Of a stretch of DNA of 64,000 bases, positions 44,945 through 57,198 are shown in pieces. A program made the position numbers and the translations under genes. A model generated the notes under the pieces. The model was not told the origin of the DNA. It made no database searches and saw only the letters and a program-made list of their open reading frames with translations. This DNA comes from Selaginella moellendorffii (taxonomy: Eukaryota; Streptophyta; Lycopodiopsida; Selaginellales; Selaginellaceae). The DNA is taken from the NCBI RefSeq assembly GCF_000143415.4, contig NW_003314349.1, positions 220,048-284,047 of the forward strand, read 5' to 3'. The first letter of the stretch is position 1. Each line of letters opens with the position of its first letter.

Positions 44945-45640
44945 GCAGTAAGGCAAGGAGAGGAGATCCATTAGGATATTCTTTTGTGATTTGGGTGCCA
45001 AGATCTTCACTATAAAACAAAGTGTAAATAAAGATTTACAATCAGGTTTTAGGGATTTAGAAAGGAGGATGACTCCAAAAAGGGTTAGACTAGGCCTCAC
45101 CCCTTTCCAAAAGCATTTAAAGTGTTTAATAATGTTCTTGTAAAACTTAGAATGGAGAGTGTTTTCCAAAGAGATATCACAACTAGTGAATAATAACATG
45201 ATGGCTATGAGCTTGTGTATGAGCTAGCTAATGGCAACACAATGGCCTTGGGACAGTAATCTTGATTCTAAAAGTGTTCTTGAGGACTCATATCTTCAAA
45301 GTGTTCTCTTGGAAGGATTGAGAGAGATTGAGGGAGAATTCTAGAGTAGGAAAGAGAGGCTCATAGTCTGTTGGCAGCAATATAGTGGCTTTAAGCATAT
45401 TTGAGTAGCAAGAGGGTGTTTTTAAGCTCTTTCCTACAAGTGTGTATGATAGTGAAACAATTAGATGCAATATTCCTTCTACACAATGCAATAAAGAATT
45501 AGCACTCCTAGCTTGATTAGTTGGTTTTTTTAGCAATGAATGCCTTGGATTTGCTTGGCCTCCCCTTTTATAGCCACTTTTGCATTTCTTGGAGGGACTT
45601 GCCTAGACAAGCCATGTGGAAGATTTGAGATATTCAGCAA
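44945..45640. repeat. Right arm of the long imperfect inverted repeat
   Basis: Inverted counterpart of 41070-41920, with ATTAGGATATTCTTTTGTGA at its left end and GACTTGCCTAGACAAGCCA at its right end. Together the arms enclose the flipped PLP fragment and the copia piece. Confidence 0.75.
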
Positions 45641-46249
45641 ACATATGGGCAAATTTAATTGTTAGGTTTGCCTTAATATCAGAGGAGAAGAGTTTTACAT
45701 CCTACACATATGGATATAGTGGAAGAGTTTGGAAGATATTACTATTCTCTAATCTAGAGAGTAGTGAGTTGGTTCAGGAAGATTCTCAAAAGAAAGTATT
45801 TGTAAGAATAGTAGGTAAGAGTTCAATTCTAGGAGCATCAAAGGTCATGAACAGGATTTTATCAAGATTTTCTTTAAAAGAAGTGAGTAGAGATTTCTTG
45901 AGGACATAAGAAATATATAATATATGGATAGTGGTATCATATAAGATGCCTTAGTCAAAAGATGGGTAAAGAAATAAGGTATACCCTTTTCGTGAAAAAA
46001 TGAGGAATCATAATATATCTTTTACAGTATAAATAAGAAGATAGAAAAGAACCATTCTCTACAAAGGAGTGTAGAATAGAAGTAGATATGACAAAGATGA
46101 GTGCAAAAGCTTTTGGAAAGGGGGATAAAGTGGAATGAGTCTAGACAAGCTTTTGAGATTTCAATAATGAAGGGTTGATTGTTGAGGAGATAAGTGGGTG
46201 GAAAAGCAATAGTGACTATAGAAATTACAAGTCACAAAGGAGTTATGAA
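45641..46249. other. Intergenic DNA, no gene recognised
   Basis: A 97-codon open frame at 45616-45909 (+) overlaps the arm and has no recognisable domain. Nothing else seen. Confidence 0.4.
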
Positions 46250-48040
46250 AATTCCTATTCCATATTTATAGCATGAAGCCTCTCAACTGCTTTGTCTGGC
46301 AAAAACTCAATTAACACATAAGGTGATTTATATATTCCAAACATAGGCAAAAATTGAGTTATAACTCTTATTCTAATAATTGTATAATTTTGCCTATATG
46401 CAAAATATTGACTATCTGGGAATTATCTTTTGTAAGGAGGTTTACGTCTCACAAAGGGTCACACCTTACAAAAGGTGTTTCATGCCTAAAGTGATGAGTA
46501 TTTCCCCTCTTTATATAATAGATAAGCTTTGATTAATTCGTTTAAGTGTACTAAACATAAAGTGGTTTGAACGGTTATAATGGTTCATAATAACTATTTC
46601 CAAATTTTCAATTTTATGAGTTTTGTTTGAGTCTTATAAGTTTTTGTAATATGCATAGAAGACTTAAACTCGGGACAAGTCTATTCTAAAACTGTATATA
46701 AGTAGTAGTTAATGCTAAAGGACCTTGGATCAAAGTCTTGAGACAACACAATGTTTTAATTATGATTTTGCTTCTATTAAAGCCTCATAAGATTTGGATG
46801 AATAGTTCCTCAATTTATTCTTCACTAAGACTGGCTTTAACTCTCTTTAAACTGGAGTCAAAAACAAAAGTTATAAGTGCCCAATTTTCCTACTTATGTA
46901 TGCCTAGAAAAATTGTGACACGCTACTAAAAAAAGTGTCTTTTAAAAATCTAAGTGAGAATTTGCTTAGAGGGAAAGAATTCTAGAGTAGTTGATTGTGT
47001 CTTCCATATCAAACAAACTCCATTCCTTTTTTTTTATAGATTTTTCTCAAGAAATTGTCAGTAAAACAATTTAAACTTGAGTTTTTTAGTAATGTATGTT
47101 GTACTTCAATTTTAAACTTGTCCTATGCTCTATAGCTTTAGTGATAGTTGAAAAACTATATTTCTTATGTTGTTTAGGCACTAAGCCACTGCAATTACTA
47201 AAAGACATTTTTCGTTCATTGTTGTCTAGGCTTAAGGCCTTTAGAATCATTGAAATGATCTACTTATGAATCCTAATGCTTGACATGTTTGGAATTCACA
47301 AGGAATTTTCTCTCAATTGTTTTTCAAGCTAAAGAGTGATGGCTTATCCTACCATAGTTGTTAAAAGTGAGTAAGGTTTTTTCTACCTGTACTCATGTTC
47401 TTGCCCATGCTTGCAAAATAGTGACAAAAAACATAGATGAGAATGTAAAAAAAAAAAAGTGAAGAAGATAGAAAATAATAGAACTCAGCCTCAAACCCCA
47501 AAGGCGTGAGTAATAATAAGTATATGTCATTTTTTAACTTTACTTTGTACAAACAATCATAAATGGGAGAAAAAATGGTTAATTCAATGCAAATGCATAC
47601 AATAGTGAGCGAGGGTTGTTTTTTAGCACGTCTAAGTGTTATTTATATACTACATGATTTTATAACTGTTTTTAACTATTTCATGTTTGTCTATGACAAG
47701 CATTGCTTAAGTCAAGTTTTCTTTTTTGGATACTTAAGCTTAGGCATAATCTCATTTCATCTAAACTTCCTTCTTCTGCTCTGCTTGGGAAGATATACAA
47801 AATAAAACATTTACCTCTTCATCAAACATTGCCAAAGTCTGAATTGATAATTCTAAGAAGAATACCATGCTATCTTCCATGGTATTTCCAAAATATACAA
47901 GTCACTTTGCTTGAGAGGTTAAGCAAAGATTATTAAACTGCTAAAACATTGATAAAAGTGCACCTAGATCTAATCACATATCAAGCCACAGAAAATCATC
48001 AAATAAATCAGACATAATAATTACTTCTCTAAACCACTAA
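46250..48040. other. AT-rich tract, partial copy of 30640-32590
   Basis: High similarity to the end of the unit I AT-rich tract, with about 0.2 kb deleted near 46505 (the part that contains the micro-inverted segment in the other units). No coding content. Confidence 0.6.
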
Positions 48041-48049
48041 AAGATGACT

Positions 48050-48395
48050 GTGTTTGGGTGTCCAAAGCAATGCTCAGTCTTCATTTCTTCCCTCCACTCA
48101 ATCCATGCAAGAACCACTATCTTCAAGCCCCATCTCACTGTCAACCATCTCCTCTTTTGGCTGCGTGGTAGGCTGCCTCAAATAAGCAGAGTAAGTGATT
48201 GTCTCCAGAACAGTGAGCTTTCCCAGCAAAACATGCTCTTGATTTACATAAGCATCTGATAGAAAGCTTCAGAATCACTAAATCAAATGTTTATACACAC
48301 AGCAGTCCCATGCCTCATGTTTGTCTGGAAATTCCCATTGGATCCTTCTCGCCCCACAATCTACCTGTGATGAACGACAATGCAAGAATCTTAGT
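48050..48395 (-). pseudogene. Antisense ABCG exon 3-2 relic downstream of PLP-E
   Basis: Near-identical to 32620-32965, joined to the PLP-E 3' flank in the same way. Confidence 0.75.
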
Positions 48396-48542
48396 CTCAA
48401 ACACGTGCTCAATCTTTAGAGAGTCTTGCGAAGTCACTGAAAGACTCGTTGACTTTGGAGATGGGTTGCGTAAAGTATATATATCCCACCACACAAACTT
48501 TTGTTTGAATTGATGCGAAAACGAATATAGCGCTCAAGAATC

Positions 48543-50600
48543 CTAGAGTCGGAAGGTAACGAGCTCGGGATCAATGCCGGCGGGCGCCGTGCTGCCCTGC
48601 CCTGGATCGTGAGCCAGTTGCTTGGCAATCGCCATAGCGGTACCCAGGTAATCTTTATGCTGCTGGAGCAGTGGGAGTTTGGTCCATTCCTTGTGTAATG
48701 TGGCCTTGGCGGTGGTGTTGATGCTGTTCTTCTCCTCGTATTTCCAGTTCCCAGACTGCCACTCGAACTCGTAGAGGGGGAGAAAGCGCTGGCCATAGTC
48801 CGCCACGAACTCTATGGCGCACAGCAAGAAATGGAACTCTTCCTTGGAGAGGAAGTATGCGAAGTTCAAGCGCGTCCATCCAGGTTTGACACCGCTATAT
48901 CCCTGTGAGAAAAAAAAAAAGTTCTTTCCTCGTTAGAAAAAGCTTCTTGGCGAAACCTTCTATTGTTTTGCTTCTCAACCTCTTGAATTGCTGCTCGAAA
49001 TTTCAGGGAGAGCTCATCACTGACTTTGAGAAGCGAGTGGCCGTAAGGACCAGCACACGAGCACCCTCCTCTCGACTGGATCCCAAACAAATCGTTGAGG
49101 AGCTTGGCTACAAACCGGCCTTGCAGCACGGTTTGCTGGATTCCACCGTTGGAATCAGTGGTCCGGACGAGGAACGAGACGATCGCTGCTCGTTTCACTT
49201 GCTTGTTCCCGAGCACCACTATCTTTCGGTTCTTGGACAACCTTTTCAACGCGGTGGTGATGAAGATGTGCTCTCTCGACTCGATGAGACGGTATCCCAT
49301 TTCTTCTTGGACAGTGAAGACAATCCCGGCTTTTATCCGCTGGAGTATGGAAGGTGTTCCAGCGTCTTCTCGGCTTTCAATGTCCTCCAGGTAGAGTGTG
49401 TCCTGGTATGAGTTTGTTTAGTGTTGGTTTACTTTTTTCTTTCGCTGGAAAGGGAACTGACCTCTTTGTTGTAGTTGACGAAGTCTACCACTCCTCCACC
49501 TGTTGTCGACGGTGCGTGATCCTTGAGCTTGTAAAGCTTTTTGTTCATGCAAAGCAGGCCCGGTGTTCCTGGCCCTCCGACATACTTGTGTGGACTCAGC
49601 ATCACAGCATCATATCCATCAGCTTTTCGCGATCGCATGTCGATCTTCACGTATGGACCGCTGTTGATCAGATTAGCTTATTTTCGTCCTTGGTAAAAGA
49701 TCTCGTCTTACCAGCTTGCGAAATCAAAACATGCTAATGCTCCATGTTTGTGTAGAAGGCGAGCGATGGCTCTAGTGTCCGCTAAAACTCCCGTGACATT
49801 ACTGCAAGCGGAGAAGGAGCCAAGCATTGGACGATCTGCGTGCTTGGGATTTTGCAGCTCCTCTTCGAGGTACTTCATGTCAATCAATCCATCCTCGGTC
49901 ATTGGAACTTGAATAACCTGTGGTTTAAACAGTTGACAGATTGAAAGAAACTAAAAAGTCCAACCTCGGCAAGACTTTGCCTCCAGGGAAGAAGGTTGGA
50001 ATGATGCTCGTATGGGCCTATGAACACCAGCCATCTCTTCCTGTCATCGATCGCTGCCACGGCTGACTCTCTCATTTGGGGCGGCACAGACAAGCCCAAA
50101 AGTTCGTGGAGCTTTTTCACAGCTGCAGTGGTTCCAGAGCCGCAGAAGAAGAGAGCATCATCCTCGGTTCCTCTCAGGGACTCCTTGACATAACTCGTGG
50201 CCAGTTTCACCATCCGGGTGGTCTTCTCTCCGACGTAGCTGTCCTCGGCATGCGTGTTCCCTGAAACAGAATGCAGCGGGTCCAGATATGCAGAAGAGAA
50301 TTCACGGCTTCACTCACCGTAGGACGGCATGACGTGCTTGATGAGGAAGTTTTCTATATAGAACAAGCAGCGGCCAGAGGCAGTGTAATCGGCATAAGTG
50401 AGAAGCCTGCTGCCGAATGGTGTGGAGATTTGGAGCTGGGAGCCGATGATCTGGGATCTCAGCCAGACACACTTTTGCTCATCGTCAAAGGGCCTGAAGA
50501 ACTTGAAAGGATTGGGCTTGAAGTCTGGCTGCCAATCCTCCTCGATGCTGGGAGTTACCTCGCCGACCTTGGAAGCCGACTTTGGAACAAAGCACCTCAT
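48543..50600 (-). CDS. Class-V PLP-dependent enzyme, cysteine-desulfurase-like, copy E
   Basis: Exons 50600-50318, 50260-49965, 49917-49712, 49660-49462, 49402-48980, 48902-48543; 588 residues, intact. Gly124 of the SLGGTEDD segment is Arg here, and the last residue is Leu instead of Phe. Most of the gene matches copies C and D, but exon 4, intron 3 and the end of exon 3 match copy A, including the 9-bp intron 3 deletion. FCGSGTT, SPHK and RGGCSCAGP are intact. Confidence 0.87.
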
Positions 50601-51133
50601 CGTCTTACCAGTGAGCCTCTCCTACTTTGCTTGTGATACGTTCGCTAGTAGGACATCGTTTGCAAACTTACCTTGTTCTTAACACTCCATCTCCTCTTCA
50701 GCCATCACAAATATCCTGTTTTAGTGCACGAAAATGTCTTCACAGATGCCCAGTGGATTTCTGTCCTATTTGTCCAGATCACTTTAGGAGAAACATGGTC
50801 AGTTACGATGCTGGGAGTTACATTGCTGACCTTGGAAGTCGACTTTGAAGCAAATCACTTCATTGTCTTATTGGTGAGCACTCTTTTGATACGATCACTA
50901 TTTATAATTTATAATGAATTTTGTGGTAGCAGGATTTTACTACCTGTAGTATTTGTACTTCATTTTACTATTAATTACTATAAGTTAATATATTTGTATG
51001 CTTCAATTAGTTTTATTGTCTATAAATATGGTAAAGATGGTTTGTTTTGTCAAGCTTAATAAATTCTAAGGGACTTATCACCTAAGTGGGCTTGATTATG
51101 AAGTCTTAGTCTTTTGTTGACCTTAGAGATATT

Positions 51134-51450
51134 TGAAGGTATTATTCAAATTTAAGGATGTTATATCCCAAGATTTTTAACTAATTGGAAAAGGGGTGTA
51201 TTCTTATTCATAGGCTTTTTTTTTATACATTTGAACATTTATGGATTATCTCTCAAATCATTTACTTTAATTGTTTGCAACCATTATGCTTCCTTATGAA
51301 CAAAAGTTGAGAGTCATAACTTTCTCTCGAGCCCCTGTAATGCACCCTATCTCTCTTCCCTTAGGCCAACTGAAAAAGAGGCAATTATTTAATGAGAAAG
51401 CTTTTAGTGGCTATTTTATCTCCATTTATCCCCCAAGGTTCCAAGGATCC
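51134..51450. repeat. Diverged repeat R, left part
   Basis: Colinear with 20003-20300 in unit I; interrupted by the tandem array that follows. Confidence 0.55.
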
Positions 51451-52420
51451 ACGGTGACAGTATATCCAAATCTCATCCCATGATCATATGCGCTACACTC
51501 ACCCCCCTTTTAGAGATGTCAATGTCTTCATTGATTATTGACTAGCAACCCCTACTGAGCCAAGGGGAACCAACACCTCTATTTCCACACTGAATCTACC
51601 AATCTTTCCATTGTGTAAATTAGCTATTCCATGTGAAGCAACTAGTCATCCACCCGTACCGCAGTCCCACGGACGAAGTGACAGTGTGAGGCAAATAGTC
51701 ATCCACCCGTACCGTAGTCCCACAGACGAAATGATAGTATATCCAAATCTCATCCTATGATCACATGCACTACACTCACCCCCCTGGGACTGCGAAGTGA
51801 CAGTATATTCAAATCTCATCCTATGATCACATGCACTACACTCACCCCCCCTTTAGAGATGTCAATGTCCTCCCACGAACGAAGTGATAGTGTGAGGCAA
51901 TTAGTCATCCACCCGTACCGCAGTCCCATGAACGAAGTGACAGTGTAAGGCAACTAGTCATCCACCCGTACCGCAATCTCACGGACGAAGTAACAGTATA
52001 TCCAAATCTCATCCTATGATCACATGCGCTACACTCACCCCCCTGGGACTGCGAAGTGATAGTATATTCAAATTTCATCCTATGATCACATGCATTACAC
52101 TCACCCCCCCTTTAGAGATGTCAATGTCCTCCCACGAATGAAGTGACAGTGTGAGGCAATTAGTCATCCACCCGTACTGCAGTCCCATGGACGAAGTGAC
52201 AGTGTAAGGCAACTAGTCATCCACCCGTACCCACGGACGAAGTGATAGTATATCCAAATCTCATCCTATGATCACATGCGCTACACTCACCCCCCTCTAA
52301 TACTAACTGTACCGCATCCTATCTCTCTCCCCTTAAGCCAACTGGAAAAGGGGCAATTGTTTGATGAGAGAGCCCTTAGTGGCTATTTTATCCCCATTTA
52401 TCCCCCAAGGTTCCAAGGAT
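51451..52420. repeat. Tandem array of retroelement-end modules, about 0.97 kb
   Basis: Modules recur several times: ATCCAAATCTCATCCTATGA, TGCGCTACACTCACCCCCC, TAGAGATGTCAATGTC, and TAGTCATCCACCCGTACC followed by GACGAAGTGACAGTGT. On the minus strand GGGGGGTGAG followed by TGTAGCGCA looks like a polypurine tract next to an LTR start. Unit I has a single short remnant at this place (about 20297-20350). No coding content. Confidence 0.65.
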
Positions 52421-53100
52421 CACGGTGACAATATATTTAAATCTCATCTTATGATCACATGCGCTACAGCCCCACTTTCTTGACACTTTAATTCTCAGGT
52501 TAAACTCATAATGTGACAAGTCTAAATATCAATCTTAACATCAATTGAAAAAAAAAAGGTGCACTCTTATTTGTGGGCCCTTTCCCTTTATATTTGAACT
52601 TTTATGGATTCTCTTTTATGTCATTCTTTTTGGTTGTTTATAATCTATGATACTTCCTTGTAAGCTTCCTCATTAATGGAAGTTAAAAGCTGTAACTCTC
52701 TTGAGAAGTCTACTCTCTTGACACCTTATTTGCCCATCCAAAGGTAAATTGGACCAGACTTCTTTGTGGACTTCCTCATGAATGGAAGTCAAGAGTTGTA
52801 ACTTTCTTAAAAGGTTTGCTCTCTTGACACTTTACCCCTTGGGTCGAGCCCACTTAGAGGCAAATTAAACCTACCAAATGTTAATTTTAACATGTAATAT
52901 GATTCTCTTAGTTTCCTGAAAAATCACCCAACCTAACACTATTCAAACTAGGATGTTTAACATAAATATTTTAAGACCCTTAATCAATTGAAAAAAAAAA
53001 TGCAATGAACCATTTCCCTCTATATTTAAATCATTATGAATCATCTCTAAAATTTTATTCTCTTTGGTTACTTACAGAAACAAGATGTTATAAAACATCT
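52421..53100. repeat. Diverged repeat R, right part, with decayed 5S-like stretch
   Basis: Colinear with 20300-21000. The 5S-like block is about 52915-52980. Confidence 0.55.
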
Positions 53101-53285
53101 TTTGCAAACTTACCTTGTTTTTAACAAAATGGTTGCCTAAAATGCACTCTAAGTTCCCTTTAACCATCACAAATATCCTACTTTAGTGCACCATGTGAGG
53201 AAAATGTCTTCACAAGTGCTTAGTGGATTATGTCTTATTTTTCCAGTTCACTTTAGAAGAAATATACTCAAGGAAACAACATGTT

Positions 53286-53301
53286 TTGTCAAGCTTGACA
53301 A
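53286..53301. promoter_or_regulatory. Perfect palindrome TTGTCAAGCTTGACAA upstream of ABCG4
   Basis: Identical to 21175-21190 and followed by the same 233-bp insertion. Confidence 0.5.
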
Positions 53302-53322
53302 ATTTGAAGGGACCCACCACCT

Positions 53323-53555
53323 ACACATCCAATGCACTTGTAAACACCAATCAACATCCACATCGAGATCAGTGGGATCAAAAACAAGGTTGTCCATTGA
53401 GTAGGCTTTCCACTGCTGCCAGTTGGAGATATCCTGATGCACTTGGTGCATATAATTGGCCTCACAGTGTCGTGCGCCAACTTGCCTCTAACGTGATCAT
53501 TGACACCGGCCTGTTATAGTTATCAGTCAGAACTATAGGACCTGCTGGAGTCATT
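53323..53555. other. Insertion of about 233 bp in the ABCG4 promoter region
   Basis: Same insertion as 21212-21444, with a few substitutions; origin not recognised. Confidence 0.5.
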
Positions 53556-53851
53556 CTTGATTATGAAGCCCTTGTCTTTTGTTGACCCTTAGAGATATTT
53601 GAGGTGGGAAGAACTTCATGGGGAGTTACCTTTGGGAAAGACAAGATATGTCTAGGGAGTGGTCCTTGGAATGCCAAATTTCCTGAGAAGATGACACTTG
53701 AGAGTTTCAAGAATTTCGAGACTTCTGGACAGACTTTGAATGGGAACAACACAAGAAAGAAATTAAACAATAATTTACACTATTAATCTCCTACGAGTCT
53801 AAGATCTTACCGTGTTACAGTAGCTGAAAGTCCAAGTCCAACCTGGAGAGC

Positions 53852-53858
53852 TATAAAT
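53852..53858 (+). promoter_or_regulatory. TATA box of ABCG4
   Basis: TATAAAT, 49 bp upstream of the ATG at 53901. Confidence 0.6.
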
Positions 53859-53900
53859 CTTACCCAAGTTTTCATGAGAAAGGAGAACAGATATATTATT

Positions 53901-56339
53901 ATGGATGTCGCATGGAAGGATTTGAGTGTGAGCGCGAGAAATGGACGAGTGTTGCTGGAGACTATGTGTGGCTATGCCCAGAGCGGCCAAATCACGGCGA
54001 TCATGGGTCCTTCGGGATCCGGAAAGTCCACCTTGCTCGATGCGCTTGCTGGTATAGTTTTCCAAGATTGATTTGGGTTGGGCAATAGATTAAAGCTCGA
54101 GATTCTTGCATTGTCGTTCATCACAGGTAGATTGGCCAAGAACGCGAGGCGAGAAGGATCCATTTTTGTGAATGGGAATCTCCAGACGAACATGAGGCAT
54201 GGGACTGCGGTGTGTATATAAACATTTGATTCTGTGATTCTCAAACTTTCTGTCATAGGCCTATGTGAAACAAGAAGATGTTTTGCTAGGAACACTCACT
54301 GTCTTAGAGACAATCACTTACTCTGCTCAATTGAGGCTGCCTCACTCACTGCCGCAAAGCCAAAAGATGGAGATGGTTGAGAGTGTGATCACTGAGATGG
54401 GGCTTGGAGATTGCAGGCATACAGTGGTGGGAGGTTGGTTCTCGCATGGATTGAGCGGAGGGGAGAAACGAAGAGTGAGCATTGCTTTGGAGATTCTAAC
54501 TCAGCCATCTCTTTTGTTCATGGACGAACCAACCAGTGGTTTAGACAGGTGAATATTTATATGATTTTTAAGTCCGGTTTATTGTAATTTTTATTTGATG
54601 TTTTCTTTGCAGTGCATCTGCGTTTTATGTGATTAAAACAATTAAGAACCTAGCTACTTCAAAACGCACTGTTATTATGTCAATTCACCAGCCAAGCAGC
54701 GAAGTGTTTGAGCAGTTTGATAATCTTTGCCTACTATCTCAGGGAGCACTTGTATATTTTGGAGATGCCATGGAAGCTAGCACGGTACTTTTCTCAAATT
54801 TGATATTCTTTATGTTTTATATTTTATTTTAGTTCTTCGAGAGTGCTGGATTTCCTTGTCCTCTCCGAAGAAATCCATCAGACCACTATCTTAGAGTTAT
54901 TAATTCTGATTTTGACAATGTTCAAAACAAGTTTAAGGTATTAATTTGTACTATTTTCTGGAGATTTTTTTCTTAATATTCATCTCAATTTGAACAGGAA
55001 GATATTGAAACTCAAGAAAAAGTTCCAGCTTCTGAAGCAATCAAAGTGCTTACAAATGCATTTCAGAATTTGCATTTGAGATCCCTCCACACAAAAGTTG
55101 ACATTCTTTGTGTGACTAAGGTGAACCTTCTAGACAGTTTGTGTGACACACCTGGTGCAAAGGTAAATGACTTGATTTTTTAAAACATTATGATTATTAA
55201 TGGATTACTATTTATAGAATGAATGCATCCAGATGCCTCAAGCAGGAGTTCTCCATCAGCTTTCCACGTTAACTAGAAGATCATTTCTAAATATGACAAG
55301 AGATATTGGATACTATTGGCTGAGAATCTTTGTGTACTTTATGCTTAGCATCGTTATTGGCAGTATATATTTTAATGTTGGCACTAAATACAACTCCATT
55401 GCAGTAAGAGAATACCAAAAAATATTCCTAACCATGGTTAAGCTCGTTTGTTTTTTTTAAGGCAAGGATTGGCTGTATGGCTTTTATTGGTAAATTTCTT
55501 ACGTTTATGTCAATTGGAGGTTTTCCATCTTTCATTGAAGAGATTAAGGTATGGGATAGTTCTGAATTGTCTTGTTTTCATATCCAGTGATATTTTCTTC
55601 AGGTTTTTAATCATGAGAAACAAAATGGTTACTATGGTCCCATTGTGTTTACTCTCGCAAACACACTCTCTTCCATTCCTTATCTCCTTCTTATTTCATT
55701 GATATCAACAAGTGTATTTTATAATATGGTTAAACTCCACCCAGGCTTTGATCACTTCATATTTTTTATGTTGAACTTATTTGCATCTGTGACCGTCGTG
55801 GAGAGCTTGATGATGTGTGTAGCATCAATTGTTCCCAATTTTCTCATGGGAATAATTACAGGATCTGGAATCTTGGTAAATCTCTTTATATTTCTTAAAC
55901 CGTTTCTAATGCGATTTTTCAGGGGTTATTCATGCTTGTTGACGGATTTTTTAAACTTGCTAATGAACTGCCAAAAGGTTTTTGGAAATATCCAATGCAT
56001 TATATAGCATTTCAAACATATTTACTTCAGGTAAAACAAATATTATTTATTTTCTTGAAATTAAAAAAACTATAATAGGGTCTTTATGAAAATGATTTTC
56101 AAGGGCTTGAGTTTGATAATAATGATATATCTGAAGGAAAGCTATCAGGAACAACAATTCTTAAACAGTATCAAGTAGATCTCTCAAGATCTAAATGGTT
56201 GAACTTTATAATCCTGTTAAGCATGATTTTGGTTTATCGAGCAATTTTTATTACTATCATCAAACTCACTCAGCTCATAGATGGGAAAACTCTGATGTTT
56301 AAAATTAATAGTAAGACCTTTAAGAAAATAAATGCTTAA
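53901..56339 (+). CDS. ABCG half-size transporter, ABCG11/WBC11-like, copy 4
   Basis: Exons 53901-54051, 54127-54209, 54259-54548, 54613-54784, 54833-54937, 54998-55162, 55218-55403, 55462-55548, 55603-55875, 55923-56030, 56079-56339; 626 residues. It differs from copy 2 at only a handful of residues (for example an Arg for Lys in the GLGDC(K/R)HT segment) and all ATPase motifs are intact. UGT3 follows 860 bp downstream, the same spacing as in unit I. Confidence 0.87.
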
Positions 56340-56689
56340 AATTAAAAGTATGGCTTCATGAGCTTGTCATTCACGTTTCACTTGTCATATTTATAAATGA
56401 TCTTCTGGCATCTAGTAAGTGTCACGCAAATTGTCTTCAACCTTCATGTAACTTTTGTGTGGAGCAGAATTCAAATGCAAACTGAGAACTGAAACACAAT
56501 ATGCTTTTGTAAGAAATGCATTTGTAAGCGCTTTGATTGCTTCGTAATTATCTTTTGAGTTAGCCAAATGCCTTAGTCATGTAATTAGTGACACCCATGA
56601 ATGGGATTCCCACTGATGCTCTGCACAGAAAATAATCAAATAAATCAGACATAATAATTACTTCTCTAAATAACTAAAAGATGATTGCG

Positions 56690-57115
56690 TTTGGGTTTCC
56701 AAAGCAATGCTCAGTCTTCATTTCTTCCCTCCACTCAATCCATGCGAGAACCACTGTCTCCAAGCCCCATCTCACTGTCAACCATCTCCTCTTTTGGCTG
56801 CGTGGTAGGCTGCCTCAAATAAGCAGAGTAAGTGATTGTCTCCAGAACAGTGAGCTTTTCCAGCAAAACATGCTCTTGATTTACATAAGCATCTGATAGA
56901 AAGCTTCAGAATCACTAAATCAAATGTTTATACACACCGCAGTTTCATGCCTCATGTTTGTCTGGAAATTCCCATTGGATCCTTCTCGCCTACCTATGAT
57001 GAACGACAATGCAAGAATCTTAGTCTCAAACACATGATCAATCTTTAGAAAACTCTATCAGAATGCACGTCGAGCAAGGTTTGACTTTCCCGAGCCTGGC
57101 TGGACCCTGATCTGA
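56690..57115 (-). pseudogene. Antisense relic of ABCG exons 3-2-1 upstream of UGT3
   Basis: Counterpart of 24578-25010, near-identical, ending about 85 bp before the UGT3 ATG. Confidence 0.75.
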
Positions 57116-57198
57116 AGATTTAAAAGTCGACAAAACTAGCAAGAGGCCAATTCTTTTCAAACTTTCTAAAGGTTTGTCCCATCCAGTCTTGCCGTGCT

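Noticed and set aside
51451-52420. CRISPR-like array
   Set aside because: Repeats are long, degenerate and unevenly spaced, and the genome is a plant nuclear one.
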